A stretch of 64,000 bases of DNA from Armillaria gallica. Lineage: Eukaryota > Basidiomycota > Agaricomycetes > Agaricales > Physalacriaceae. Below are positions 11,481 through 22,108 of this stretch, piece by piece. The notes beneath the pieces are model-generated. The model saw only the letters and a program-made list of their open reading frames with translations, was not told the origin of the DNA and did no database searches. The stretch spans positions 806,001-870,000 of the forward strand of contig JBANDB010000016.1 of assembly GCA_037576215.1 (NCBI GenBank), written 5' to 3'. A program made the translations under genes and the position numbers. Numbering within the stretch: the stretch's first letter is position 1; every line of letters starts with the position of its first letter.

Positions 11481-11532
11481 CCCATATCGGATCCCTCTTG
11501 GTGGTTGGAACTCGGCTTTAGGACATCCTCGC

Positions 11533-12003
11533 TCATAATTTGGGTTTTACTCGAATATTCATTACTTCGTGTATTACTCGAAACACTCTGATTCTTAACA
11601 GATATGGCCGTCGTTTGACGAGAACATTGTCTAGGACCACGGTAATCGTCGGTGGTATGGAAGAGTCTCCACCAATTCCGTAAGCTTCTGCTTCAGTAGA
11701 TAGATCTTCAGCCGGAGCAGGCGCGGCCGATTCCAATATTTCAACAACAGATGCGGAGGGAAGAATCAACTCTTGGGTTTCCGGGGTCATGGCTCGTGGC
11801 GACATCACATGCAATGGCAGCAGGGGTTCAGTCGGTGACTTTGATGGCATCAGAGGTATAGGGAAGAAACTGGTGATAAGGCCTTTAGCGCGGAGGATAG
11901 TAGAAATGTGGTGTTCGATATGACGCGGGTCGCTGAGGCAAATATCATTCCTGACACGTCTGGCACGGTCGAGAACATTGCTTTCGATTGGGCGGGGAAT
12001 CAT
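11533..12003 (-). CDS. Hypothetical protein or 3' exon, Ser/Pro-rich
   Basis: An open frame of 156 codons on the minus strand beginning MIPRPIESNVLDRARRVRND and containing a Pro/Ser/Glu-rich middle. It follows the 12057-13167 gene on the same strand, and could be its distal exon. However, none of the visible splice acceptors (near 12012 and 12034) joins it in frame to the donor near 12146. No domain recognised. It may be a small independent gene or the decayed end of the upstream one. Confidence 0.3.
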   Translation of the reverse strand: MIPRPIESNVLDRARRVRNDICLSDPRHIEHHISTILRAKGLITSFFPIPLMPSKSPTEPLLPLHVMSPRAMTPETQELILPSASVVEILESAAPAPAEDLSTEAEAYGIGGDSSIPPTITVVLDNVLVKRRPYLLRIRVFRVIHEVMNIRVKPKL

Positions 12004-12056
12004 CCTGACTCGCTTTTATATGTCTTGATCAATGCTGAGGTTTAATGCTAAAAAAT

Positions 12057-13167
12057 TTATGAGCCCGACACCACCAGCGCAAAACTAGAATTATATTCAG
12101 ACCAGCTCCTCGTCGTAGAAGATGCCAATGGACAGCTTACGTGTTTGAAACTCTGGAGAAAAAGATGACTATTTGGAGGCATTGGTTGTTTCAAAGAGAT
12201 AATTCGGAGGAGTTCAGATAGCTCTCGCCATGCGATGACAATGGTGTAAATATCTCCCTCCATCTTCTCGGCTAAGTCTTGAATCTCAACCATGGTATCC
12301 GCTGAAACCGTAGAGTTGGCTGGAAGAGCATCGTAAGTTTAAACTTAACTCGAGGCTTAACTTGGAGATGACTTGCCTACAGTCATACAGAGGACAGCAA
12401 TCAACGCGAAAGAAGCTGAGATTACGTTCATGGTAGCGTCACTGCCGTTCTTCACAAGACTCATTACAGAGGCTGTCAGAGTAAGAAGTGCGGCAACAAC
12501 ATTCATGTATTTGCCAACACGGCTACCGAGAAGCGCGATTTGCGTTGAGTAGGTAGATTCCTGTATGTGATACTTAAATGATGAACTATAAGTACCGCGA
12601 GAAAGGTTTCCTTACGGGCTGAACGTTATTGAGACACTTCATTAGATGGTTCATCTCATCATTGAACCCGACAGAGAAATTGTGATAGGCAGGTGTAGGA
12701 TCATCGATGATCTGTCCCGCCTCACCCCCGACGATGACAATGAGTGCCTGTGCATTTATTGCGAGTAGTTCATGAGGATCTGCTATGATCAAGGCGAGAT
12801 GGAGGTGTCGGACATGCTGTTCCGTATAATTAACGCTAGAATACAATTAATGAAAGTCGAGTGCCATCGATGAATAGGCAGCTACTCACCGTGCATGGTG
12901 ACTTGGGCGAACTTTGTTCTTATATAACTTGAGCAACTCGGAAACGTGGTTAGCAAGCTCGGAATATAAACTAGGTCGTGGTGATCGAGGAGTAGCAGCG
13001 TCGTAGCAAAGCGCGTGGAGTCGCAATGATGCTGACTGAAGAGCGATCTTGTTGCGAAGTTGGTGCTTGTGTTTTGAAACATCATAGGAATAAACAGACA
13101 AAGAGGCACTGTCGATGCTTTCGTCCAGAGGTCGGTATAACAAGGCCACGGCAGACGACGATGCCAT
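12057..13167 (-). CDS. Helical protein of unknown function with a hydrophobic segment
   Basis: Four exons, 13167-12890, 12835-12616, 12560-12377 and 12319-12057; 314 residues. The start MASSSAVALLYRPL was chosen as the first ATG in frame. The sequence is almost all helix-forming; residues about 180-225 contain a hydrophobic stretch (MNVVAALLTLTASVMSLV, then ISASFALIAVLCM) that could span or insert into a membrane. The third intron uses a GC donor in ideal context (G, then GCAAGT), which is the only splice that keeps frame. The C-terminus is uncertain because a GTAAGC donor near 12146 might skip the last 27 codons. It lies 258 bp downstream of another helical protein gene on the same strand; they could be one gene, but the first has its own stop. 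Not recognised. Confidence 0.5.
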
Positions 13168-13424
13168 TGGCAGACGCTATGCACAAGAATAGTCGGGTGG
13201 ATTTGAAAGGACGCGAGGACCTGTTCGTAGGTGTTTATTTAATATGTCGTGTTAACGAGTGTCTTTTCAGAAAAGGAGCCACGGCACTGCTACGAAACGA
13301 ATGGTGCGCGGACAACACGCGCTCTTTATGCCGATCTACTATGAAAGTTACGGCGTTCGATCATAAATTAAAGAGGCTTCCAGGAAGACATAAGTAAGCA
13401 GCAAAGAATATGGAATGTGTTGAC

Positions 13425-14120
13425 TCACATCTTTTCTGTAAGTATGCCGACCGGTGCCAAAGATATATCAGAAAGGCTCTCGCGCACTTTCGATTGCTCA
13501 TGGCTTATAGAAAGCAGTACATCCAGCATCCCCTTGACCAGGACTGCATTCCCAACCATCGTCTCTACCCATGACATATCCGCAAAGTAATCCCGAAACC
13601 GAAAGATACGCTGCTCAAAGGCATCAATACCGTCAACGATATCACGCGCAGAGCGTTTCAACACTGAAAATACTGCAGGGAGATCATCGATGAGGGCCGC
13701 ATGAGTGCCCAGTCCACCTGGCAGCATCCGTGAAATGTAATGAAACCCAACAGCTTTGAGCTCCGCTGCCAGAGCAACCTGGCCACTACCAAGTGCAGCG
13801 TCAATGTCGGGGAGGGAATTTATGAGAAGCTTGCAGCGATTTCGGAAGGACTTGAATCGATCGAGTATTGAAACATGAAGGGATCGAAATGGAACTCCTT
13901 CTGGTCCGAGCTGTACAGAGTCCGCCGCGGAGCGCAGGAGCCATAATGCTTCATCTAGGAGATGGTAAAGAATGGCAAGAAAGTTGTAGACAGTGGTCTG
14001 TACGTATTCAAGGACACGAGCTAAGGGGATTCGCCTAACGAAAGTGAGACTGACCGCACGTTCCATGAACGCCACCAGTGTATGTGCAAGAGAAGATTCA
14101 GCCAGATTCAGCCATGCCAT
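13425..14120 (-). CDS. Helical protein of unknown function, paired with RRM-like gene (left arm, intact)
   Basis: Uninterrupted 231-codon frame starting MAWLNLAESSLAHTLVAFME. It is predicted all-helical, with amphipathic segments such as VYNFLAILYHLLDEALWLL, and no cysteine cluster or catalytic motif is visible. It is divergent from the RRM-like gene at 14504 across 383 bp. Broken copies lie beside the other duplicated RRM-like genes at 55157-55836 and 20783-21185, so the pairing is old. The frame ends at TGA inside a good GTGAGT donor, and the right-arm relic ends at TAA inside a GTAAGT donor at the same place. A downstream exon may therefore exist, possibly in the 13167 gene. Function unknown; I would not assign it beyond 'duplicated partner of the RRM-like gene'. 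Confidence 0.55.
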   Translation of the reverse strand: MAWLNLAESSLAHTLVAFMERAVSLTFVRRIPLARVLEYVQTTVYNFLAILYHLLDEALWLLRSAADSVQLGPEGVPFRSLHVSILDRFKSFRNRCKLLINSLPDIDAALGSGQVALAAELKAVGFHYISRMLPGGLGTHAALIDDLPAVFSVLKRSARDIVDGIDAFEQRIFRFRDYFADMSWVETMVGNAVLVKGMLDVLLSISHEQSKVRESLSDISLAPVGILTEKM

Positions 14121-14503
14121 TAGCTGGGGAATTTTGGCGCCAGTGGGTAGTTTTTCAGAGGATGTCCCTGGTGCAGATATGAGTGTCCATACAGCCGGAT
14201 GATATCAGCATACGAACATTATTTGTGCCAGTATAATCACCACAGGCCTCCAATAATCTAGCGAGCCTGTCTGTGTCCTACAAAATGGTCAATACTCAAG
14301 ACTATTCAGCTGAGCAAGAGACTTGCGTTCGACGACGCATCCATCTGACGCCCGTGCCGTGATAGCCTCAAAGCAAGAAGATCATTTTCCGAAACCGCAT
14401 GTCGAGAGCATGTACAAGCCGACTTTTGCTGGGCGCTTAAGATCGACGGCAGGGCCCGCGGCATGATCGCTTTGGGCATCGTGGGAACATCTCCCTTTTC
14501 TCC
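14121..14503. promoter_or_regulatory. Divergent promoter between helical gene and RRM-like gene
   Basis: 383 bp, retained in related form at 54887-55156 (about 110 bp shorter) and, for its helical-gene half, at 20625-20782. The segment around 14250-14280 is nearly unchanged in all three. Conservation over non-coding DNA may just reflect recent duplication. Confidence 0.4.
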
Positions 14504-15841
14504 ATGTTCCGTCTTTTCCACCGTTTGCCAATCAACCGTATCACCCATCGTTCGCTTTCTACCGGCCTCATTTCGCGCACCGTACGCGTCGAATCGCTTG
14601 CGGAAGGATACAATGTCAATAGAGTCCTGGCTGCCATCAAGGCGAACCCGGCAGAATCGATAACTGTCGCCAAGGATCACCTACTCGTCCGGTTTTTTAA
14701 TGAGGACATGGCCAAGAATTGTATCACGTCTGGGAGCGGAACGTCGGGAGTAGCGATGAAAATGGATGATCTTCTGTCACCCCCAATGTCTGCTGTCGAT
14801 GTAGCGGCCCTTGGGAGACTGGGAGTATCTCGCTCATTGGCGATGACGGATATACCCAGCAGTGTCCAGGGGAAAGATGTCCTGGAAATACTTTCTCAGC
14901 ATGGTGGTCTGGAGTCTTGGATCTTCGACTCTCCCAAGAGGACAGCTACAGCACGTTACTTAGATATGCACGATGCGTTCCAGGCGCGTTTTACCGTCTC
15001 TAAACAAATTTTTGTACTCATTTTGTCCGTCACAGGCCTTTGTAGATTTAAGAAGCAACGGCATTAACACCTTCCCCCTAACGAACCCTGACGGATACAT
15101 ATTTCCCAAGTGGTTCCCGGCCGAGGAGGCCGACCGGGGGATGGTCAATTGTCGCGTCAAATTTTCCGGTATTACAGACCCTAAAATGATCTTGCATCTT
15201 CGCTCATGGATAGTAGAATTTGAGACAGATCACATTCCTGTACTGTCTATCTCGTTGTCGAGAGAACAAGGAGTATGTTGTTTCTCTTTTGCTGTCTATA
15301 AATCCCTAATGTTGTGGATTATCTAGACTGCAATGATGCAATTCGCTTCGTCTGATCTAGCAGAGAGATTCTGCAACATGTGCGCGTCCCGGGCCCTGGA
15401 GTTGGGTGTCGAGGTATCTGTGGCACGTCGTCAATCGGCAATTCAGCGGGGTCTCGTCACGGCGATAGCACTCGGCGCGTGTCGAACAGTTACTCTTAAC
15501 TTTGCCAGCGAAAAGGATCTGACCCATTCAAACGATTATCTCCACTTCTTCAAGCGAATTGGCGTTATTACTCCAGAGTCGAAGTACGTTTGTTCCTTTC
15601 TTCCTCTGTCCGTCCAGATTGATGATACATACCACGTAGAGATCAGTTTACTTCCCCAAGTCGTGAATTGCGCGTTTCGTACGAAAAGATGTCTTCTGCT
15701 ATGCGGTGCATTCTCGTCCTGTCTGGTCTTGAGGTCGTGGGGAGCAAACATTCGAGTCTGCCTGACTTTGAGGGCGCTAGCATCAACTTTGAGGGCGCCC
15801 ATCTGAACCCGTCTCCTGTATCTCCTAGTTTATGGCAGTAA
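14504..15841 (+). CDS. Four-module RRM-like protein, mitochondrial-type N-terminus (copy A, intact)
   Basis: Four exons: 14504-14983, 15036-15272, 15327-15583, 15640-15841; 391 residues, the same length and exon sizes (480, 237, 257, 202) as copy B at 53545-54886. The N-terminus MFRLFHRLPINRITHRSLST is Arg/His/Ser-rich and acid-free, consistent with mitochondrial import. Modules open with RTVRVESLAEGY, RSLAMTDIPSSV, CRVKFSGITDP and GLVTAIALGACRTVTLN. Intron 1 (14984-15035) begins with GC, not GT; splicing there is needed because retention or the nearby GTTTTA site shifts the frame into a stop within 10 codons. Exon 4 has a small internal duplication encoding NFEGA/DFEGA near its end. It is divergent from the helical gene. 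Both arms keep an open frame although other genes in the arms have decayed, which suggests use. Confidence 0.78.
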
Positions 15842-16217
15842 TGCTGGAAATAGTCTCTCTTTCCAGAAGCATGCGCCTAGTCGGACGAAGTAATCTTTGT
15901 AAGTGACAGTCGTCTTTATTTGTTAGATCAGACTTCATTTGATTTGCTTAGGGCAATCGCAAAGAAGGCACATCTGCAAGGCTGGTCTCGCACTGGCACG
16001 AGATACATAACAACGAGATCCTTGATAAGTGCATCCAAGCTGGACATAAGTTGTCTTCATCGGACCTCCGAGGTAATGTCAAGCCGGCGACGACGATACA
16101 TCTTAGTTACATAGGACACAGGATGGATTGATGTAACGTGGTGTGTAGCCAAGACGCAGCAATACAATTATCATTCTGCTTGAAACAACTTGGTGTCCAA
16201 CGCGAACGAATACGCAA
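15842..16217. other. Spacer with decayed sequence
   Basis: The stretch 15920-16060 shares blocks with 53340-53480 in the right arm (for example around the GATCAGAC and CAAAGAAGG motifs), but no open frame is kept. Probably 3' flank or an old gene tail. Confidence 0.35.
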
Positions 16218-16945
16218 CTATTCATCATCCTTAACACCATCCTCTTCCTCTTCGTCAAATCCTTCGCCATTGTATAAGCCATAGGTCCGGATAGCCGCTT
16301 TGACCATGGCCTCATCCCAGTGACCGTCCCAAAACTTCGGAGGATAATGAGACTTAGAAGTCTCAGCAGCCGGTAAGCCTCTCTCCAGCTCCTCTTTTGG
16401 CCGAATCAGAGCTTTCACGTCCTCCTGTAATCCAAGTCTTTCGATATCCCACCCAATCTCGTCCCAATCGCCAACACTTTGATGCGCTGCCACGACGCTA
16501 AGTTCCCTGTACATCCACGCTAAATGGTGCCTGATGCCCTCCCAATCATCGTAGATGACTCGACCGTTTGCATCCGTAATGCGACACTGGTAGACCCCGT
16601 CGCTAAACACATCTGGGCTAGTTAAAGGAGAACATCAGTAAATGTACGATAAGCCTGTTGGTACCGAACGCACTGAGCATAATACTTTGTGGATCTGACG
16701 TTGTCGAAGCACAAGCAAAGGCAATTGGAGATTTGCTGCAAGTCTGCGCTATCCTCCTTCATATAGTTCCAAAGATCTTTGAACCAGTCGGTCATAGTGC
16801 CATAAACATCGCCCAGCGCTGGACCCTGAACCTCTGAGGCATCCCTTGGGTCTTCATCTACCGCCCTCTGGAACCTCTCCAAGTCCCTCTCCAGTTTAAC
16901 CTCGTGGAGTTTGTATTCGGTGGGATCATACTTGTAGGGTGGCAT
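16218..16945 (-). CDS. Small acidic hypothetical protein
   Basis: Two exons, 16945-16674 and 16617-16218, with a 56 bp GT-AG intron joined in phase 2; 223 residues. The N-terminus MPPYKYDPTEYKLHEVKLER is charged, the middle is rich in Trp/Tyr (DWEGIRHHLAWMYRELSVVA), and the C-terminus is strongly acidic (DEEEEDGVKDDE). No known domain recognised. Decayed relatives lie immediately downstream of each F-box copy (17838-18235 and 52755-53112), so it belongs to a family spread by the same duplications. The gene is present only in the left arm, so it was inserted there or lost from the right arm. Function unknown. Confidence 0.6.
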
Positions 16946-17837
16946 CGTGAAAGAGAAAGAGTGGCTCTGGCGCTTGTAGATCTAAGCAAGTACCTCAAGA
17001 TGACGAGCGTCGTGGATGTTAGCAGCGAAGCGACTTGCTTAAATACCGGAAATTTAAAGAGTACCAGAACAGTACGAACTTGTGTGGCATTGTAGTATTG
17101 CGATAGCAACGTCGTCCCCTTATTCTCAAAAGGCGAACAAGGGCTCGTGCTCTGTTGCGCATCAATCAACGCGGGAATATGGTAACATCCAGACCTGGGC
17201 CGAAGGCGGCTCGGCCTCCTCTTAAGGTTCCAGGCTTCCAGCATAGTGACAGCTCGACAGAATTTGAAGGATACAATATGATTTCTTAAGATCTTTACTA
17301 GTAAGAGATGAAAACTTGTGCCACGGAAAGCTTCTAAGTAACAAACGCAACTTGCGACGGTCAGCCTTCGCCAACTTCTCTTTCGTTTTCTACAGTCAAA
17401 GCATGACCTGAAAGCATAGAAGCAAGCTTCAAGTGATGCCAAACGCCACTAAGCACACCTTCGAACTTCGAAGGATTGCACCGAACAGTGAAAACGTCCG
17501 CCATCAATGACCACCCTCGCCCGAGTCATATTCACCGTTGTACTCTTTTTCGTCGTCGTTGACAGTCGTTAGAGCATGTCTCAACCTTGTTGTCATGGAT
17601 TGCTATTACCACACTAAGTACTATGCTGTGGTGGTGTTGTGTCGGGCTCTTGATTTGCTCTCGATCTAGAATTTGTCGCTCGGACCGTCATCATCTAGTA
17701 GTGCCAAGTGGTAAGATGATATGTAAACAAAATGTGACTTTCTTCTTACAATATATCAAGTACTGGTGCATTCGTTTGACAGTGAACGCAAGTAACGGCA
17801 AGTTTCGAAGTAGGTGGTATGCAAATCCTTCAATCAT
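16946..17837. other. Intergenic region, no gene seen
   Basis: Upstream region of the acidic-protein gene. Long overlapping minus-strand frames at 16858-17442 lack splice or motif support and are probably 5' flank. Confidence 0.4.
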
Positions 17838-18235
17838 TCATCGCTGTCGAATGACTCGTCCTCATCTTCGTCCATGATAACATTAATAACATTTCGGCCC
17901 TCGTACGAACCAATTCCACGGATAGAAGCTTCGACCATGGCTTTGTCCCCATGGGCATTCCAACACTCACGAGGAATTGACTTGAAGTAACTCCACTAGC
18001 TCACGAACGGTCGCCGTCACTTTCTTCCTTAAACTAGGTGACTGAATGTCCGCATCAATTGCGATCCATTCGCTTCGGTTCCAAACTTTTGCAACGATGC
18101 TGAGTTCCCGGTACGTCCACGCGATGTGATCATCGATATCGGTGCTCTACCAATGAGTCGAAATTCACTGAGACAGAAGAAAACAGCGTCATACTTATTA
18201 ACATTCAATTCCATACAAGACTGCCAGTACTTGCT
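17838..18235 (-). pseudogene. Decayed copy of the acidic hypothetical protein gene (left arm)
   Basis: The reverse complement encodes, across stops and shifts, segments clearly related to the 16218 protein: WTYRELSIVAKVWN against WMYRELSVVAAHQS, then GDKAMVEASIRGIGSYEG against WDEAMVKAAIRTYGLYNG, and an acidic end DEDEDESFDSDE. No continuous frame remains. It sits just downstream of the F-box relic, as its counterpart does in the right arm. Confidence 0.6.
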
Positions 18236-18277
18236 TCAATGTCCAAGTTATGATCACTTTGCGTATTGTCCCGTTCT

Positions 18278-19981
18278 CTACCGCGCGACCCTAGAATAAC
18301 CATGAAACTCCACGACCAAACCTTCCCGCTGCAGCTCTGCGAGTTTTTCCAGCGTTTCCGTCGGTCTCCAGGAATATGGCGCACATAAGGTCAAAGATCT
18401 CAATCGAGCGCTATCACTACGACCCCGCGACAGGTCGCATCTCGACTGCACCATTCTGAAGAAGGGATCTCCGTGGAAAGAAGCATGAAACGACCAATCG
18501 ACACCACCCGTCTTACTGAAGAATGAAATATCGTCTCGGAGTGATAAATCTTCGACGTTCGGAGCAAGGCACGTTACGCCGTCAAAAGTCAAAGCATCGT
18601 ATATATCCCTGGCTCCAACCAGATCAACCCGAAGAGAAAGTGTCGTCAGCGTAGTTGCACACGCTTCTAGTATCAATGACAAAGATGAGAGTTGGAAAGG
18701 CGGGATCTCAAGTAGGAGAGTTTCCAGCGGACACTCTGACTCTTGGAGAAAAACATGGATGTCCGAGCCCACGTCATAAGTGAAGGTTTCATCCTTAGTG
18801 TCCCTCGTCTCTTCAATCCTAAGATATTGCAAAGCCGGAAGACGAATGAACTTCAGACCCGGTATGTCTGCGTACAACGACAGTCGAGTGAGCTGAGTAT
18901 GCCATAACGGTCCGCTGTTTGGAATATCTCAACGACCGAACTCTTCCGGATGCCACAGTCGAAGATCCGCTTCGGCAAGCTCCAAAGCGTTATAGAAGAG
19001 CAGGAGATACTCATTGAGGCCAATAATGTCTCCCGAAAACCTCGTGAGTTGCCACAGTGGCATTTTGAAATAAGAAAAAACCACTCCGTAGAGATGCACG
19101 TCACGCAAGGCGTCTGCATGACGGAATGCTTCGACAGGGCGATCAAGGGCGTGGTAGAGGCTGACTAGGACTGCATGCTCAAGTCCATCCGAGCCTCCCA
19201 TAAGCCCTGATATGTCTATGCCCTCAACCGACAAATGGAGTGAAGTCAGCTTGGGAAGACTGGATACTACCAGTCCGGAGAGGGCCTTCGATCCTGGAGG
19301 GCAGACGTTCAACTCTAGCGAGTACAGCCGAGAGTGATGGGGTGCGAGGCACTCGAGGATGACATCGATATTGTTGGAAGAATTGATACTAACAAATAAC
19401 AAAGTCTCCTTTGAACGAGCGAGATATGTTTGGAGGAGGTGCGTGGCGAAAGGATGGTCTTGATCTCTCATCGTATCGTCGATATATATCCGCGACCAAG
19501 TTGCCGGCGTAGACAAAACAATGTTTCGCCAAAGACGACACGAATGGCTCAAAACCCAAGGCACGCCATGATAGATATCACCATTGTCATCCTCTGCTGC
19601 GAGAGTGATGATTTCGACGATTATCTCTACGGGCAGAGACCATATCGATGACCTGCTTGACCTTCAGACGTGCTCCAGCTGGGATTTCTTTCTCTTCCTC
19701 ACTCTGGCCGGAGGTGTGTCGAGAGATGCGCGCATACGACGAATTTGGTGGTCGAGGATGGTGATATCGTTCTCCAGGTCGACGATGTCCGTTTGCAATC
19801 GTTGATGATCGGTAGACGACAATGGGACGGGGCGATGGGACACAACACTAGCAGGATCGTGATCACGACCACTCTCCTGATCAGAGAGGCTGAGAAAGCC
19901 ACATGTTGGGCACGTAGACAGCATACGACGAAGCTGATTCGAAGGTTGACCCAAGTGATTATTAGCTGTCAAATAATGCAT
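18278..19981 (-). pseudogene. F-box protein gene broken by two nonsense codons (left arm)
   Basis: Single-exon copy of the intact gene at 51008-52705, in the same frame from MHYLTANNHLGQPSN at 19981 to the stop at 18278, apart from an indel near residue 85. The first stop is a TGA near 19667 where the intact copy has CGA; the second is a TGA near 18939 where the intact copy has TGG. Both are C:G to T:A changes. Everything between remains readable: F-box residues (WSLPVEIIVEIITLAAEDD), the leucine-rich body and the C-terminal VEFHGYSRVAR. Loss is therefore recent. If translated to the first stop it would give only the CPTCGF segment and the coiled coil. Read-through or repair at RNA level cannot be excluded from sequence. 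Confidence 0.85.
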
Positions 19982-20342
19982 TCACATCGTGTAAAGAATT
20001 CTGATAGAGCCAATGGAGTCCCTACTGGACAGTGGAGAGCTCGACGTTCAGGTTGATGTTCAGAGGCGTTGACCCACTGGTACTGGGGGCCGAGGTATGA
20101 AACAAACAGTGAACCGCATAGTTACGTACAGAGCAAGCGTGGCAGTGCTGGATATCCCGGAGCACCGGGTTACAACTTACTACACACGTGTAACGTTGTT
20201 CAATGTTGGGTCAATACTTACGGTCGTGTTCATCGCGCTGGGTTACTCCCCCGCAACTGGCCGTGGGAACCCAGCGGATAGATCGGTAGACCAGTCACAA
20301 ACCAGCCAATGACCGAGTCGACATTGATTCTCCGATAATTCA
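19982..20342. other. Intergenic part of the inverted duplication
   Basis: No gene. The sequence corresponds in reverse complement to 50680-51007, with scattered substitutions and small indels. It is the upstream region of both the F-box copy and the RRM-like relic. Confidence 0.6.
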
Positions 20343-20600
20343 CCGTGCCGTAAATGCCGTTGCCGTCATTGATCGTTTGGGGTACGGTGGGAATGTTTTC
20401 CCTTCTCTCCATTGCGTCTTGTCCACCGTCGGCGTTTCACAAGTTGCCGACCAATTGTACTGTATTACCCATCGTTCACTTCCTGCTGGGCCCATTTCGC
20501 GCGCCGTACGTGTCGAATCGCTGTGCGTTTTGTACGAAAAACCGTCTTCTGCTATGCGATGCATTTTCGTCCTATCCGGTTTTTGAGATGCTGCAAACAA
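20343..20600 (+). pseudogene. Fused remnant of RRM-like gene (copy C)
   Basis: The 5' end matches the start of copy D (50245-50670) and the presequence region of copy A (IVHFLLGPFRAPYVSN frame). At about 20522 it jumps directly to sequence from exon 4 of the family (the block matching 15674-15735, from CGTTTTGTACGAAAA). More than a kilobase of the gene is thus deleted. No long frame remains. Confidence 0.75.
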
Positions 20601-21185
20601 ATTCTCAAGAACAATCCGCTTGCCACACAGGCAGGCTCGCTAGATTATTGGAGGCCGGTGGCGATCATACTGGTGGACCAAAGAATGTTCGTGTGTGTTG
20701 ACATCGTACGGTTGAATCGACGCTCATATTGGCGTCGTGAGGAAGAAAAAATCACCCTGCAGCGCCAATATTCCAGAGCTGATGGCGGGGATAAGTCTGG
20801 CGGAATCTTTTCTCGCGCAAACACTGGTGGCGTTCATGGAAGGTGTAGCCAGCCTCGCTTTCGTTATGCGAATTCTCTTGGCTCGTGTCCTTCATTGCGT
20901 CCAGGTCGCTGTCTGCGACTTCCTTGTCAATCTTTACCATCGCCTCCTGGAGGACGAAGCAACATGACTCCTGCGCTCCACGGTGGACTCTGTACAGCCC
21001 GGACCAGAGGGGAGTCCTGTTTCGAGCGATTCATGTTTCACTAATAAAACTTCCTTCCTTCCTTCATTATTCGATCTATTCAGGTCTTTCCGAGACCGCT
21101 GCGAGCTTGTCAGTCATTCTCTCTCCGACATTGATACCGCCTTTGGTAGTGGCCAGGCTGCGCTAGCGTGTACAAAGTCCTGATA
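20601..21185 (+). pseudogene. Decayed copy of the helical protein gene (copy C)
   Basis: The upstream part 20625-20782 matches the promoter side of the intact gene at 14120-14280. The body matches in pieces: SLAESFLAQTLVAFMEG, then a frameshift after the LLED region, a short insertion with repeated TTCC near 21048-21065, and a final match to DIDTAFGSGQAAL before homology ends near 21180. Non-functional. Confidence 0.7.
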
Positions 21186-21454
21186 ATGTCCGTCCACGGC
21201 TTTGGCCCGGCCAGCAGCTATTCTTCCTGATCTTTCAGGTTTCCTTATCGTTTGTACAGACCGGGACTCAGGACCGCTGAACTTCTCAGATTCTTTGGAT
21301 CTAAGGCCTAACGAAGGCTGCGATCTCGAGGAGTCGAATAAATACCGCAGCTTCCTTCCTTCCTTCCTTCGAGAACCCGGACTTTCTCTAAGATCTGAAC
21401 CATCTCCGTTTACTGTTATCATTCCACTGAGACGCTTCGTCTATTAATATGGAA

Positions 21455-21870
21455 ACTTGAAGCACTTATCTCGAGTCGCGTATGTGCATAAAGCCGCTAG
21501 CGCGCAAGAGAGTGGACTTTGCGTATCAAGGTCGCGTTTCGATAACAATAATATGTAACAAAGTACTTATCGCGTACGTGAAGCCGTAAGTTTTGCTACA
21601 AGTCAGAGATAAAGGACTCCGGGTATCGAGGTCGCGCCTACATTCAAATGATAGCAATAATAACAAAGTATTCATCTTCAAGCTGAATCGCAGTCGCGTC
21701 AAGTATGAAGCTAAGCCGTAAGCTGCGAAGTAGAGATAATGGTCTCGGACTTTTGAGTATCGAAGTCGTGTTCACATTCAAATGATAGCAATAATACCAC
21801 AAACTTGAAGCTTGATAGGCAAGCAGCTCAGCGCCGTCGCATTCAGATGTCAAACGCGGGAAGCTCTCCG
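21455..21870. repeat. Diverged tandem repeat, about 3-4 units of 100-135 bp
   Basis: The phrase GTATCNANGTCGYG recurs near 21522, 21622 and 21757. ACTTATCTCG / ACTTATCGCG / ATTCATCTTC lie near 21468, 21567 and 21669. ATTCAAATGATAGCAATAATA is shared exactly by the last two units at about 21642 and 21776. No coding potential. (TTCC)n microsatellites lie just upstream at 21050-21065 and 21350-21369. Confidence 0.6.
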
Positions 21871-22108
21871 TAGTCGCCAAGCATAAAAAGATAAAAAAAG
21901 GAAAGTGCTGGGTATTATGTTCGATGTGTGAGTAAAGAATACAATTGATGTACTTAGACTGTCCTATGCTATTAATAATGATGGTGCGCTTCCAGCAGGG
22001 CGAGTCCCCCTTTCTCTCTGCTCATATAAAAAAAAGTCCAACACATATAAGAAGAAAAACTTATAAATCCAGGAAGACCCTAAAGGAAGGAAGTGAAGGT
22101 AAAACAAT

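Larger units (their letters stand above)
13395..20700. repeat. Inverted segmental duplication, left arm
   Basis: Gene order here (helical gene minus, RRM-like plus, acidic-protein relic, F-box minus, RRM-like relic plus) is the exact reverse complement of 49.85-55.86 kb. Homology is continuous through intergenic stretches, for example 20050-20340 against 50680-50950. The left arm alone carries the 16218-16945 gene and about 1 kb around it. The last 198 codons of the two F-box copies differ at about 15 residues by my count. Confidence 0.85.

Noticed and set aside
13168..13424. Joining the 14120 and 13167 helical genes into one
   Set aside because: The first ends in a good donor, but no clear acceptor brings it in frame to the second; kept separate with this caveat.
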